DNA from: Phaeosaccion multiseriatum
Lineage: Eukaryota > Ochrophyta, other classes
Direction of reading: 5' to 3'
DNA: 64,000 nt
Assembly: GCA_965112735.1 (NCBI GenBank)
Contig: OZ218956.1
Coordinates: forward strand, 3,844,001 to 3,908,000
Shown here piece after piece: positions 43,480 to 55,306 of this stretch. The notes beneath the pieces are model-generated. The model was not told the origin of the DNA. It saw only the letters and a list, made by a program, of their open reading frames with translations, and searched no databases. Positions within the stretch are counted from its first letter, which is position 1. The number at the start of each line of letters is the position of its first letter. Made by a program: the position numbers and the translations under genes.

Positions 43480-45825
43480 CGGACGTGCCTGCGCAAGGCG
43501 ACACGGCCCGGGGGGGGCGGGGGGCGCGTGTTTTGCCCTCGCCCAAGGCACAGCAACAGTTGGCGCTACGGCCGTCGCCATCGGTTGTACGGCAGCAAAA
43601 GCACGGAGCCCTGGACCCCGCAGTGAGGGCCCGACTACAGGTAGCGTGCCATGGCAGGGCTGTATCACCAACTGCTGGTTCACTGCCTTAGGGTGATGGG
43701 AGTGCGTTTCATTTTGACTGACATTGACTGCGTCTGTCCTGACACCCCTCACAGGAGGCGGTGGCCGGTGTGAGTGCCAGTGCCCTGGATCTCGGCCAGC
43801 GCTGCCTCGAGAGCTGCCTGGCGGTGTTGCTCGAAGGCTTGCACAGCGCAGTAAGGGACACGCTGAGGGAGGCGGGGGGGGGCAGCGTCGGCACCGAGCG
43901 GGCGGCTCTGACGCCGCCGCAAAGCGAGGAAGACATGGCGCTGGAGGCAGCGGCGGCGCTGGCTTTGGAAGCGGAGGCTTCAGGTGAGGGAAGAGCAGCA
44001 GCGTAGCACAGTCTGTCATCTTGTCAGGAGGCCGGCCTTTCGAGTGGGGGTGCCTTCTCGTTTTGTTTCATCGGTTTCGATATCGAGTATATATCGAGTC
44101 CCATTTCAAACTCCCACTCAAAGTGTTCCCTTCCAGCGCCTCCTGCCCGACCCCCACCCACCCCGCCACCCCCATCCACTGCCATCCACTGCCATCGCTC
44201 CTCTCCGCCGCAGTCCCTCGAGGGAAGAGCTTCATCCCATGTCCGCGTCTCTTCGGCGCATCCTTCTCCTCCGGCGGGGCCCTCGTCAGCTTCTCCTCCA
44301 CCGTCAGCTTCCCCGCCGGGGGCGTCCCCGGGGTCGTCCCGGAGGGGGCTGGGCCGAGTCCGGCCGGGACCCCCTCGGGTGGTGCAGCAGCCAACACGTT
44401 TAACAGCACTTTCAGCACGGGACAGAGGCCACGCACGTATGATGACTTGCTGACCATGCTCGGGATGGCAGCGGATGGCGGGCGGGGTGGGCTGGGGAGC
44501 GACGATGACGACGAGGAGGAGGAGGAAGAGCAAGAGCGGCAGGAGGAACAGGACGGGGGGCAGGGGCGGAGGGCGGCAGGGGATGAGGGAGGGAGAGGGA
44601 GGGACGGCAGCGGCCTAGAGGAGCCTGATGGCAACGCCAGGGAGGGGAGGGAGGAAAGGAACCTTGGCAGCAGTGGAAGCTCCTTTAATACCTCGGAGCT
44701 TGACTTGCAGGACAAGCCTGTATCTCTCTCGGAGTCCCTGGCGCAGATGAAGCAGCAGAGTCACAGCTGGCAGCAGCAGGAGCAGCAGCAGTTGGTGATT
44801 CATCAGCAGCAGGTGGTGGTGACGGACTGGTCCTTCCTGCTGCCCGGCAAGAGAGCGCTGGCACTGGGCTACGAGCTGGGGCCATGGCCAAGGCTGTCGG
44901 AGGGTCATCATCACCATCATCACAGGGACTGGGACGGGGGGGGGGGCGCGGACACCAGCAGCAGGGGCGTAGGGTCTCCCCCCGGGGGGCTGCACTATGG
45001 GGCAGGGGGCATTGCAGAGGACAGCTTCTTCGCTTCGTTCGCCTCCTCCGTGCTGAGCGCCGAGCCGCCCCCCCCGGGTCCTCCTCAGTTGCTGCTGCAC
45101 AGGACCAGCTCAGGAGGGAGTGCGGGCGGGGGGGGCACGGGCGTGTCCGGCTTGGCGAGTCCGGGAGGGCTGTGGGGCATGTATGGAGCGGGCGGTTCGA
45201 GAAGTCATGACGAGGAGGAGGATTGGGATTGGCCAAGGCAGCAACAAGGACCGCCAGAATCGCCAGGCCTGGGCAGGTGAGAAGGAGAGAAGGGAGGGAG
45301 AGAGAGAGACGAGAGTGAGACACGAGCGAGGCACAGGACATACTTACGTGACGTGTATGTTGGGCGGGCACAGTCCGTCGAATGGAGGTGGCCGCCGGCA
45401 CTGAACCCTTTCTCACCCCCATCCACTGCCATCCGCTGTCATCCACTGCCGTCTCCGGATTTGCCCGCTCCCTTGCTGACTCCCAGCGGAGGCCTCGGCT
45501 ATCGGCCCCGCAAGACCTCGATCGGGTTTGCGGTCATGGGCATGGGTGCAGGAGTTGGTAGTACAGCAGCAGCAGCAGCAGCAGGAGGGGGGGGCGAACA
45601 GCAGCAGCACCCTCCGTTTCCCCACGCCCCTCCCCACTACCTCTCCTTGGGCCCCCCAAAGACCCAAAAGCCCAAGATAATGTCGCGGCGTTGGGAGTCT
45701 TCGCCTGACCTGAAGCGCAAGTACCGCGTGGCGCAGCAGCAGCTTGGCATGCAGCAGGCCATACTGCCCAGGCAGCCCTCCTACGGACCCTTCCCGGGGT
45801 ACTCTACTCCGGTGCAGCGCCTCCA

Positions 45826-45856
<31 letters not shown>

Positions 45857-46641
45857 CAACAACAACAGCAGTCGGTGCTTCAGCAGCAGTCGGGTGTCGC
45901 TTACAGAGCGAGCACAAGCCTCGAGAGGTCCTTCGGAGGGGGCGCCAACAGCGGCAGTTGGGGGATGGCAGGGGGGATGGCAGGGGGGATGGCAGGGGGA
46001 GGGTTCTCGGCTGAGGCGGGTGGCGGACGGGACGATAACAACAGCCTCAGCCTCAAGAGCTCGCCAGGAGTGCCCACCTCAGGAGTGCCCACCTCAGGAG
46101 TGCCCACCTCATGGCTCCAGCTTGGGTCGGGCATGGGGTCAGGGTCAGGGATGGGAGGAGGGCAGATGGGGCAGGGGGGGGGAGCGCTGGGGCCCATGGG
46201 GCTCGGCTATCACAATCCCTCGCATGGCAGCAACCACAGCCTAAGGTCAGGCGGGGGCAGTGGGAGGATAACGCTCCGGAAGGGCTCTCTCCCCACCTCG
46301 CAGCAGCAGCAGCAGCTGCAGCAGCAGCAGTTGGTGATACAGCAGCAGGCTACGGGTGGGGCGTATCCCTATGCCCCGACAGGGTTTGGGGGGCTCTCCC
46401 CACCGCTCGCTCAGCCTACGCACCCCAGCAGCAGCGAGTACCAGCTGTACCTGCAGCAGCACCAGCAGTACATGCACAGGCACGAGCAGTACCAGCAGCA
46501 GCAGTTGGTGATACAGCAGCAGCAGGAAGGCTTCGGCTTCGACGCTCCGCAGGCGTTGGGGCTTGGCGGGAGGCCTCCTCCTTCGCCGCCGACCATCCCG
46601 TACCACCACCTCACGCACCTCACGACCCAGTCGCCGCCAGG

Positions 46642-46695
<54 letters not shown>

Positions 46696-49600
46696 CTTGG
46701 TGATGCAGCAGCAACAAGCTGCTCGCAGGAAGACGCTTCGGTCTCTGCCCGCCGGTGCCCGTCGCTCCTACCGCTCCCTCACGCTCTCTCACAACGGCAA
46801 TGGTCAGGGAGAGCCCGACCACCGCCTCCAGCACCAGCTCAAGCTCATGCAAGGCCTGAAGGACGGAGGAGGAGGGGGGGGGGGGAGGGCGACAGTGGGG
46901 CACGTACACCACGCTGCGCATGAACCGATCAAGTACCCCGCACTCAGCTCCTCCACATTCTTGCCGCTGCCAGAGGGGGGGGATGGAGGGAGTGATGGAG
47001 GGGGAGAGGGCGGGGGAGGTGGAGCCGTTGGTGCTACGGCAGGCACTGGCGCAGGGGCTGCAGGAGGAGGGGTCGGTGGTGGCCACTTGTTTGGCAGCCT
47101 GGGCAGTAGCGGAAGGGGCAGCGGTGGAGGACCCAAGCACCCCTCCGACGACATGTCGGACCCGCAACACGTCGGGCTCTTCCTTGACGCCGCTGACGCG
47201 TACTCGAGTCCGCACCTCGGGCCGCTGGAGGAGGGGCTGGACGGGGGCAGAGCCAGAGACAGGGTGAGGGTGAGGAGGGTTTCTGTGGACAGCTTGGACA
47301 GAGGAGGGGGCGACCTGCACGCACCCGCCCACGCACAGGGAGATGAGGGGGGAAGCTTAGGGGCGGGCCTGAGCTTCGGCATTCAGCAGCAGCACTACAC
47401 AGAGCCATCATCTTCTTCCAATGGCCATGGACCGCCTTCTGGACTGGCCTACAGCCCGCCCTTCCTTTCCTCTCACGGAGGAGGACTCCTCCCCAGCGAC
47501 GGCGCTTTCGACCATTCGATGGGCCATTCGATGGGCCATTCGATGGGGGACAGCCACAGCGCACCCCGGGGTCCACCGTGGCCCCGAGGGGAAAGAGAAA
47601 GGGTTCGAGTAAGCACCCTGTCAAGGCGCCTGCTCCGCGTGGCGGGCCTATGCGGCTTGAACTCTCAAGTGGCGAGTGCGCAGGGCTCACAGATGGCGGA
47701 GGAGGCAGAGGTGTGGGCCATGCTGCAGGAGGGCTGCTGCCTGGAGGCGTTGCACACACACGAGCTTGAGCTGGGGTGGCTCACAGCTGCCGACGCGCGG
47801 AGGAGGAGGACGTTCGGCAGCAGCAGCGGGGCTGGGGAGGGGGGCTGGGAGGGGGGCAGAGACGCCTTCGCCTTCCGTGCCAACGCCTTTGGAGCGGCCC
47901 TCGTGAGGAGAGTGCTGCACCACTACGAGAGGGAGGGGGACTTGCAGATGCTCGCCACAATCGTGTGCGTCTTGGGATCAGCGGCGGGGGCCGAGGGTTT
48001 CGGTAGCGACACGATCGTTGCGCCCATGCTGCCCGAGGGGCTTGGAGCAGAGGCGTACCTGCGCTACCTTGACGCCTACGCTGAGCTGCTCCTCAGTTGG
48101 GGGGCGCTGGACAGGAGGTTGGAGGTGCTCAAACATAGGCATGCGGCTTTTACCATTGCCGAGCGGCGGAGGAGGGGCACAGGAGGAGGGGGAGGAAGGG
48201 AAGGAGGAGAGGGGAGGGGGGGAAGCGTGGGGGTGGGCTGCGGCTGGGGGGTGGGGCCAGGGGTAAAGGAGGAGGGCAGTGGAGGCGAGGGAGAGGAAGA
48301 GGAGGAGGGGGACGAGGGAGAGGGAGAAGAAGAGGGAGACGAAGGAGGGCCCCTTGAGAAGGGCTTGCGGGCCTTGAGTGCAGCAGGGAGGGCGCTGGGG
48401 CACACCGTCAGTCACCTCAGCCACGCCAATCACGGTCATACAGGCAAGATGGCAGTAGATGGACACGCCAAGGAGGAGGGGCAGAGGAGCGGCCACCTGC
48501 GGGCAGGCGGCGGGTATGTCACTGGCACTGGCTCTGGCCCTGGTGTTGGCAAGTATGAGGGAGAGAGGAAGGAGAGGTCCATCAGCGAGAGTGGAGTGAC
48601 TCCCCGAGGGGCCGGCGGCGATGGCAAGCGCAGGGGTGAATGGGGCAGCAAGACTCGCGTGTCGAGGAGTCGCAGCCCACTGCCACTGCCCCCGCCCGAG
48701 AGGAGAGAGAAGGACAAGCAGGAGCAGAGGCATGAAGAGGGAGGGCGAGAGGGAGAGGGCGCGGGAGAAGGGCCACAGGGCCTCTCGGAGCCGCTGCTTG
48801 ATACAGAGGCAGAGGGAGAGGCAGAGGGAGGGCTCATGCCCCACACAGTGTGCCACCGCTGCGGCTCGTTGTGTGCCACTCCCTTCTGCAGCACTTGCAA
48901 GGACTTCGCCTTCCGCTGCTCCGTGTGTCACCTTTGTGTCAGGGGCATGGGCCTCTTCTGCACCAAGTGCGGCCACGGGGGGCATGCTAGCCACATGGAG
49001 GAGTGGTTCGGAGGGCCGATAGGAGGAGGAGAAGGAGGAGAAGGAGAAGGAGGAGGGGGGGGGGGAGCAGGAGGAGGAGGAGGAGGGGCAGGAGGAGGAG
49101 GGGCAGGAGGAGCAGGAGGGAAGAGAAAAGGGTACAAGGAGGAGCACGGGATCGGTGCGGACTCGAGAGAAGGGGCGGGGGGTAGAGAGGGGACAGCGAG
49201 GGCCGAGGAAGGAGAAGGTGTTGGTGACGGTGGGGAGGGAAGCGAGAAGCTCGGATTGGGCTCGTCGAGTAAGGAGGCGGGGGGAGGAGGAAGGGCAGGG
49301 AGAGGGGGAGGCGGCAGCCGACGCACTCTGCGGGAGAGACAGAAGAAGGCGCAGGCCAAGTGCCCCACAGGGTGAGTGTAGGATAGAGGAGAGGAGAGAG
49401 GAGATAGAGGAGAGGGGAGAGAGGAGAGAGGAGGGAGGGGAGGCTCCATCGGGCACGCCGGCAGGAAGGGGCTCGCCTTCCTTCACACTCACCGCCGCCA
49501 CCGAACCTAACCCTGGTCAGTCTACCCATGCCCGAACGCTTGACTGCTGTACCGCTCTCTTGTCTGCCTTTTGTTTGCCTGTATGTATGCCTCTACTGCC

Positions 49601-49954
49601 CTCAGCTGCGGATGCGCATGCATGGACGACGAACAGACCTTCCTCGTCCAACTAAGGCAGAGAGAGCTGGAGAAGGGGGCCAGCGGGCAGAGGAAGAAGA
49701 AGGAGCATGACGAGCGCCAGGGGCAGGGGCAGGGGCAGGAGGGGCAGGAGCAGCGCACCGAGCGTGAGCTCAAGCAGCACAAGCGGGTTTCACAGCTGAC
49801 ACAGAGGCTGTCGGCGGAGACGCGCGGAGGGGCGGGCCTTCCGAGTAGAGGGGGCAGGGAAGAGGAAGAGGAGGGGGGCGGCGCGAGGACGCTCGTGAGC
49901 GCGGGTCTGTGGCAAAGGCAAAGGTCTGCTCAGAAAGTACATGACGCTGAATGA
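39708..49954 (+). CDS. WDR59: WDR59, GATOR2-complex WD40/RWD/RING-like protein (2,533 aa)
   Basis: WDR59 belongs to GATOR2, which relays amino-acid status to TORC1 at the lysosome/vacuole. Twelve exons close in phase: 39708-39797, 40068-40184, 40433-40797, 40981-41266, 41482-41580, 41820-41960, 42158-42338, 42844-43640, 43755-43983, 44214-45276, 45487-49371, 49606-49954. Exons 1-7 form the WD40 propeller (WGYHNPSLLATAHGDGAALV; WSRMNANLLCSVHEKVVKLW). Exons 8-9 have an RWD-type region (VRVHVLFPSSYPKHASPVF). PCPRLFGASFSSGGALVSF opens exon 10. Exon 11 has Gln/Gly-rich blocks, then YAELLLSWGALDRRLEVLKH and the zinc domain (CHRCGSLCATPFCSTC, CSVCHLCVRGMGLFCTKCGH). Its last Cys pairs (CPTGCGCAC) come after a roughly 120-residue Gly/Glu-rich insert and across the last intron. 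At about 2.6 times human length, the excess is low-complexity sequence. Confidence 0.9.
41711..41758 (+). repeat. Two intronic CCACTGCCATCT motifs
   Basis: Copies at 41711-41725 and 41744-41758, transcript sense, 60-110 nt before the acceptor at 41818-41819 of WDR59 exon 6. Confidence 0.7.
43659..43678 (-). repeat. Dispersed element GTTGGTGATACA, intronic in WDR59
   Basis: Exact complement at 43661-43672, 20 nt past the donor of the intron after exon 8 (43641). Confidence 0.8.
44171..44197 (+). repeat. Intronic doubled CATCCACTGCCATC motif
   Basis: Two overlapping copies in transcript sense, 17-43 nt before the acceptor of WDR59 exon 10 (AG at 44212-44213). Confidence 0.8.
45417..45453 (+). 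repeat. Intronic CATCCACTGCCATC motif cluster
   Basis: One exact and two variant units in transcript sense, 33-70 nt before the acceptor of WDR59 exon 11 (AG at 45485-45486). Confidence 0.8.
46327..46347 (+). repeat. Dispersed element in WDR59 exon 11, CAG context
   Basis: Exact 12-mer at 46330-46341, flanked by CAG codons on both sides; reads Gln-Gln-Leu-Val-Ile-Gln-Gln. Confidence 0.85.
46501..46520 (+). repeat. Dispersed element in WDR59 exon 11, second exact copy
   Basis: Exact 12-mer at 46504-46515, same frame and CAG context as the copy at 46327. Confidence 0.85.
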
Positions 49955-49957
49955 TTC

Positions 49958-49963
49958 AATAAA
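49958..49963 (+). terminator. AATAAA polyadenylation signal of WDR59
   Basis: Lies three nucleotides after the TGA stop (49952-49954), implying a very short 3' UTR. Confidence 0.6.
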
Positions 49964-50230
49964 GGGAAGGAGGGGCCAGCGACGGCAGAGCACCCAAATA
50001 GAGGAACAGAAATGAATGGGTCCTTCACCACCGCGGCCCTGCCCGTGGGGCACTTGCCTGCCCTCGGTTAGCCCTTGACCATGGCCCTTGACCATGGGTT
50101 TTGTGCGCACACTTCTCGTGGTAGGGCCTGTGGCCGCAGGGCAGCAGCACCACTGGCTGGCTCGAGATGCCTCGCTCCCATAAGCTCTAATATACACCTT
50201 TGCATAGCGTAAAGAGGACGCAGTCCTACT

Positions 50231-50250
50231 CGTGTATCACCAACTGCCAC
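50231..50250 (-). repeat. Dispersed element containing the stop codon of copy B
   Basis: Exact complement at 50233-50244; mirror of the copy at 14499 through the inverted duplication. Confidence 0.8.
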
Positions 50251-51933
50251 GGCGCACCGGCTCCGGCCCCTTGCGCTCCCCCTCGCCCTCCCCGAGTGCC
50301 GCCCCTAGCTGCTCCTGTACCACCGACTGCTGCGGCGCCGGCTCCGACCCCTTGCTCTCCTCCACTCCCTCGTCGTCCCTTCCCCCGAGCGCCTCCAAGG
50401 CCAGGGCGGGGGGCATGGCGAGCAAGGTCTTGCGCAGCTCAGAGAAGGTGGGGCGGTGTTCGGCCTTGTCTGCCCAGCAGCGCTGCATCACTTGGCAGTA
50501 AACGGCCTCCGGGCAGCCCTCCGGCCTCTTGAGACGGAGGCCTTGCGCACACACCCGCGCGACCACCACCTCGTCGTCCAGGATGGTCAAGAATGGCTTT
50601 AGCCCGTATGTCCACAACTCCCACAGCATCACCCCAAACGCCCACACATCGGACTTCTCGCTCAACTTGTCCCTTTGGAGGGCCTCCTTGGACAGCCAGC
50701 GCACGTACCGAGGTAGGGAGGAAGCGAAGTAGCCCGTGACCTTGACGAGCACCTTCGCAGGGTCGTTTGCGTCCCAGCCGTACACGAGTACACTCCGTGC
50801 AGCGAGACTGCCGTGCACCAGCCCCTCATTGGCCAAGTGCTCCATGCCCTTCCGCACCTGCAGCGCCACCTCCAGCAGCACCTCGTCTGCGGCGCATTCG
50901 TCTCGCTCCTCCATCTCCTGCAGCACCGCCAAGAGCGAACCGTGCGGCGCCGGCTCATGCACTAAGTACACTCCTTCGCTCACCTCGCTCCCCTCGCAAC
51001 GGTCATCTCGTCGCACGTGCATCTTCCCCAGCAGCGACACCAAGTGCTTGTTGCGACCGAGCCGTAGCAGCGCCTCCTCCGACCGGAGCTCGGCTTTGAG
51101 GGGCACGGCGACCACGCTCACGTCGCGACCCTCCCACCTTGCTCGGTACTCGTGCTGCTGCCCCCCGTCGAGGGCCAATGCTCCTCCTCCTCCTCTCACT
51201 GCCTGCATTGATGGACACAGCTGTTGCGGCGAAACTGACGGCACAGTCGACGACTGACTGGGGCTGCTTTTGGTGCTGGAAGTCCTGGCGGCGGCTGGTG
51301 AGGGAGAGGGTGGAGGCACCGTCTCGCGTGGAGGGAGGGGGGGTGACAGGGTCACCGCGGACATTGCTGAAGACAGGTCAGTCTCTGATGGCCCTTCTTG
51401 GGGTACCCACGGAGACCCACTCAAAGACGCATGCGAGGGCGCTCGACTTGGCGGCTGCGCGGGTGAGATGCACTCCTTTGGCGGCGATGGTGACAGAGCT
51501 CGTGCCTCTCCTCCTCCTCCACCTTCGGTGCGTGTGGGTGTCGCCCTTGCTGCGGCTGCCGCTGGTGATGTTGCTGCAGCGTCGCCTCCTCCTCCACCCC
51601 CTTCGCCTCCTCCTTCGCCTCCTCTTTCGCCTCCTCCGTCGCCTCCTCCTCCTCCACCGGCTCCTGCTGCTGCTGCTACTGGACCCCTTTGGGATACCCA
51701 CGGAGACCCACTCGAGGGCTCTTGGGATTGTGCCTCCGCGGGTGAGGTCCACTCCTTTGGCGGCGATGGTGACAGAGCTCGTGCCTCTCCTCCTCCTCCT
51801 CCTCCTCCACCACCACCACCTTCGGTGCGTGTGGGTGTCGCCCTTGCTGCGGCTGCCGCTGGTGATATTGCTGCAGCGCCGCCTCCTCCTCCACCCCCTT
51901 CGCCTCCTCCTTCGCCTCCTCCTCCTCCACCGG

Positions 51934-51965
<32 letters not shown>

Positions 51966-54865
51966 ACTGGAGCCTGTTGGGATACCAACGGAGACCCACT
52001 CGAGGGCTCTTGGGGTTGCGTCTCTGCGCGTGATGGCCACTCCCTTGGCGGCGATAGTGACAGAGCTCGCGCCCCTCCGCCTCCTCCAAAGGTGCTTGCG
52101 GGTGTTGCTGCTGCTGCGGCTGCTGCTGGTGGCATTGTCGCTCCTTCTCCTCCTTCGCCTCCTCCTTCGCCTTCTCCTCCTCTGGCTCCTGCTGTTGCCG
52201 CTGCTGCCGGTACCGCTTCTGTTGCTGCTTCTTTCACAGCCGCTCCAGAGCTCGCTGGCCGTTTCTTCTTCTTCCGCTTGCGTCGCGAAGCCGCGGAGGG
52301 AGGCAGAGAGGAGGAGGGAGCGGGGACAGAGAGCGCAGGAGGTGGAGGCGTGGCCAGCGGGTGCAGCAGGCCGTAGTAGCCCATCACGGCAAGAAGCCGA
52401 CACAGCCCTGTCTGAGCTCGTGCGCCTGAAGGGCAGGGAAGGGAGATAGCAGACAGGGACGTGAGGGCATGCACGATTCATTCACAAAAGAAAAAGGCAC
52501 ATACATCAAGCGCCCGACCAGGCAACCCACTGCCTCTGCTTGCTAACCGAGGAAGACGCTCACCTCGCAGCAGCACCTCCGTGGCGTAGTGCCCTTCCCT
52601 GGCGGCCCCTTCCGCGGCAGCTGCGACGATTTTCGAATCTTCGCCGCACTCGCTCCTCTGGAGGAGATAGAAAACACCGTCCATTCTACCCTCCGCCGCA
52701 CTCCTGGCGAGTATCCGGTCCGTATTGCTCTTCAGCAGGCGGCCGTCGTGCTTCGACCTGCGCCGAGCTCCGAACGCCACCAGGACGTCCGCAACCTCAT
52801 TGTGAGCCGTGGTGTGAGTGTCCCCCGACACTGGTGACCCCGCCCCAATGGCTCGCTCGAGCGCTCCCATGTTCGAGTCGTCGCACAAGTTCGGATCCGC
52901 ACCTTGCTCCAGCAAGAGAGTGACCATGTCCATATCCTTGTTGAAAGCCGCGTGCATGAGAGGAGTCCTCCGCTTGAAATCACTGGCATCAATCACCGCT
53001 CCGCCGCGCAGAAGGGCGGCCGCAGTCTGTGTGAGTCCATTCGAAGCGGCCATATTCAACGCCGTGAACTTGATCTGGCACTGCCTCGCGAGAACATCAG
53101 CTCCCCTCTCCACCAAAAGCGCCACCATCTCCGCGGTGTTTGTTCCTTGGTCCCCTTTGCCCCTCTCCCCCATGCCCTTGGTGAACATCATGAGGACGTT
53201 TAGATCGGACCGCGTCTTGGCACGGATATCCGCCCCATGGTCGAGGAGGAGCCTGACCATATCGACACTGCTCCCTGCATACGCCGCGCCGAGCAGCGGT
53301 TCCACCCCATGAACATTTCGGGCATGAACGTTGGCCCCGCGCTGAAGCAAGAGCTCGGCAGCCTCCGGGGCGTCCTGTACCACCGCGTAGAAGAGCGGTG
53401 TGCACATGCTTTCATCCTGGGCCTCGATATCCGCTCCTTCATCGAGCAAGAAGCGAATCACGTCGCTGTGCCCGGCCCTCGATGCCGCATGGAGGGGAGT
53501 CCGATTCTCGAAGCCACGGACATGTACGTCTATTCCCCTCCCTCGGATACTTTTCACCATGCCACAGTGCCCGACAAAGGCTGCACAGTGCAATGCAGAA
53601 TCGCCTGCCTTGTCCTTGACGTGAAGATTGGCTCCGGCGTCCAGCAAGAACTCCACAATTTCCTCGTGACCCTGATCCAGAGCAACCAAGACTGGGGTGG
53701 CTCCCAAGTGACCTTGACCCAATCTGGCCTCCATATTCGCGCCGTGCACCTCCACCAGAAGTCTGACCAGCTCTAGATGCCCCTGATTGGCCGCAAGGAG
53801 CAGCGGTGTTCTCCCATCAGCAGCAGGGGCATTCACAACTGCGCCAGCCGAAACAAGAAGGTTCAACATGTCGACCTCTCCCCTACAAGCAGCAAACTGA
53901 AGGGCACTCACACCCGCTCCATCGAGTGTGTGTACATCCGCTCCGGCCTCCAGAAGAAGCTCCACAATCCCAGAGTCCCCATGCGCAGCAGCGAAATGGA
54001 GCGGTGTGGATTTGTTGGCATCGGAGGCATTGTTCACAGCCGCTCCCTTGGCCAACAGGAGTCTGACGGCCTCCAAGGGCCCGAAATTAGCAGCAAGATG
54101 CAGAGGATTCTGCTTGTCGCGGTCCTGCGCATGCACGTCCGCTCCGCCCTCCAACAGGAGCCTCGTGATCTCAGCATTGCCCATCTCAGCGGAGTAGTGC
54201 AACGCTGTTCGCTCGAAAGTCCCCCCACGGTCGCTCACAGAGGCCCCGCTCGCGAGTAGCAGCTGCACCACATCAGGGTGATCTCTAAGCGCAGCGCAGT
54301 GCAGCGGCGTGTGGTTGGCATCGTCCAAGATGTTCACGTCTGCACCGTACTCCAAAAGCAGTGAGCACGCGGCAAACAGTCCTCCCGAAGCGGCGATGCA
54401 GAGCGCGGGGCACGTTCCGGGGCCTCTGAAGTCGGCGCTGCCGGCGTCGTAGTCCAACAGGACCCTGGCCACCTCCAGGTTTTCATCCCCAATGGCCCAC
54501 TGCAAGTACGACAGCCCGTGGAGGGTCGTCCCGGTGAGAGTGGTGGGGTGTTGACTGAGGAGGGTCTCCGCCTCCTCTGCAGAGTTCTGCTTCTCAGCTG
54601 CGTCCTTCCCCAGTCCTCGACAATACAGCAGGAGCTCCAGCTGCTCCTGCGTTATGTCCAGCTCTACGGCCACGAGACACGAAGCAGGGAGAGCGTCAAA
54701 GAAGGAAGGAGAGAGACAAGGCTCTAGCACTAGAGGAGCAACACGTGGGATAGGAGGGTGTCAGCACTCTCAATGCTACTTTAACTCACCCATGTCCGCA
54801 TCCACTCGCTGCTCTTCCAGCTCTTCCCATGACTCCGTAGAGCCACCCAGAGGGAGCAGCTCCAT
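50237..54865 (-). CDS. Ankyrin-repeat/pseudokinase protein, copy B, intact (1,454 aa)
   Basis: Exons 54790-54865, 52564-54663 and 50237-52425 join in phase. Residues 26-725 form about 15 ankyrin repeats. Residues about 726-1150 are a repetitive Ala/Gly/Pro linker. Residues about 1152-1388 resemble the tyrosine-kinase/TKL fold: VAVPLKAEL (beta-3 Lys), LVHGSLAARSVLV in place of HRDLAARN, VTGYFAS in place of DFG, RWLSKEAL in place of the APE region, then SDVWAFGVMLWELWTYG and CWADKAEHRPTFSELRKTLL. The catalytic Asp and the metal-binding Asp are both replaced and no clear Gly loop is visible, so this is predicted to be a pseudokinase. A 66-residue Glu/Pro tail ends at a stop supplied by the dispersed element. 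Ankyrin plus kinase-fold suggests a signalling scaffold or decoy; its partner is unknown. Confidence 0.85.
51490..52075 (-). repeat. Coding minisatellite in the copy B linker
   Basis: Two full units of about 95 codons plus a partial third, each starting ARALS(P/L)SPP(K/R)E and ending RATPTRTEGGGGG. Copy A has one unit fewer. Confidence 0.8.
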
Positions 54866-55306
54866 AGCGTCAATGGTAGAGAAGCGCGGGAAGAGGGGGG
54901 GAGAAAAGGGTTCTCACGACAAGGCGCGAGTTGTGGGAGCTCCTGGATGAGCAGCGGCAGGCATCTCTCCTCTATCAGACGCCAGACAGCGACACGGACT
55001 TGCTGGAAGCGTTCGGAGCGGGGTGCGCAATCTCTTTGATAACAATGTATTTCTTGGCGCCTCCCTGGACTAACGAGCTGAACCTCAAACTGGCTCGGAG
55101 GGGGGACGACCTCACCCTTGTGTCTTTTTTCGTTTATAAAAATGCATTTATTTATTTATTTCAAAATCAAATCTCCACTCACTCCAATCTCTCTCTCTCC
55201 TCTCTCTGCGCCTCCCCTCCTTTCCTCTCCTGTCCTGTCCTCCTCTTCTGCCCTCTCCCCTTCCCCCCTCCTCCTCCTCTCTCCTCTCCTCTCCCGTTGT
55301 TCTCTC
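54866..55306. other. Gap between copy B 5' end and HECT 3' end
   Basis: Contains the duplicated 5' flank of copy B up to 55091, then the HECT 3' UTR. No further gene seen. Confidence 0.5.
55147..55163 (-). terminator. Overlapping AATAAA signals for the HECT gene
   Basis: Minus strand reads repeated AAATAAATAAAT about 145 nt after the HECT stop codon (55307). Confidence 0.55.

Larger units (their letters stand above)
50147..55091 (-). repeat. Right arm of the large inverted duplication
   Basis: Reverse complement of 9953-14600, including 5' flank, all three exons, both introns and about 90 bp of 3' flank. About 300 bp longer than the left arm because of an extra linker unit. Confidence 0.92.

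Noticed and set aside
51139-52449. 436-codon Leu-rich plus-strand frame and a 368-codon Ser/Pro frame
   Set aside because: Antisense shadows of the copy B linker minisatellite.
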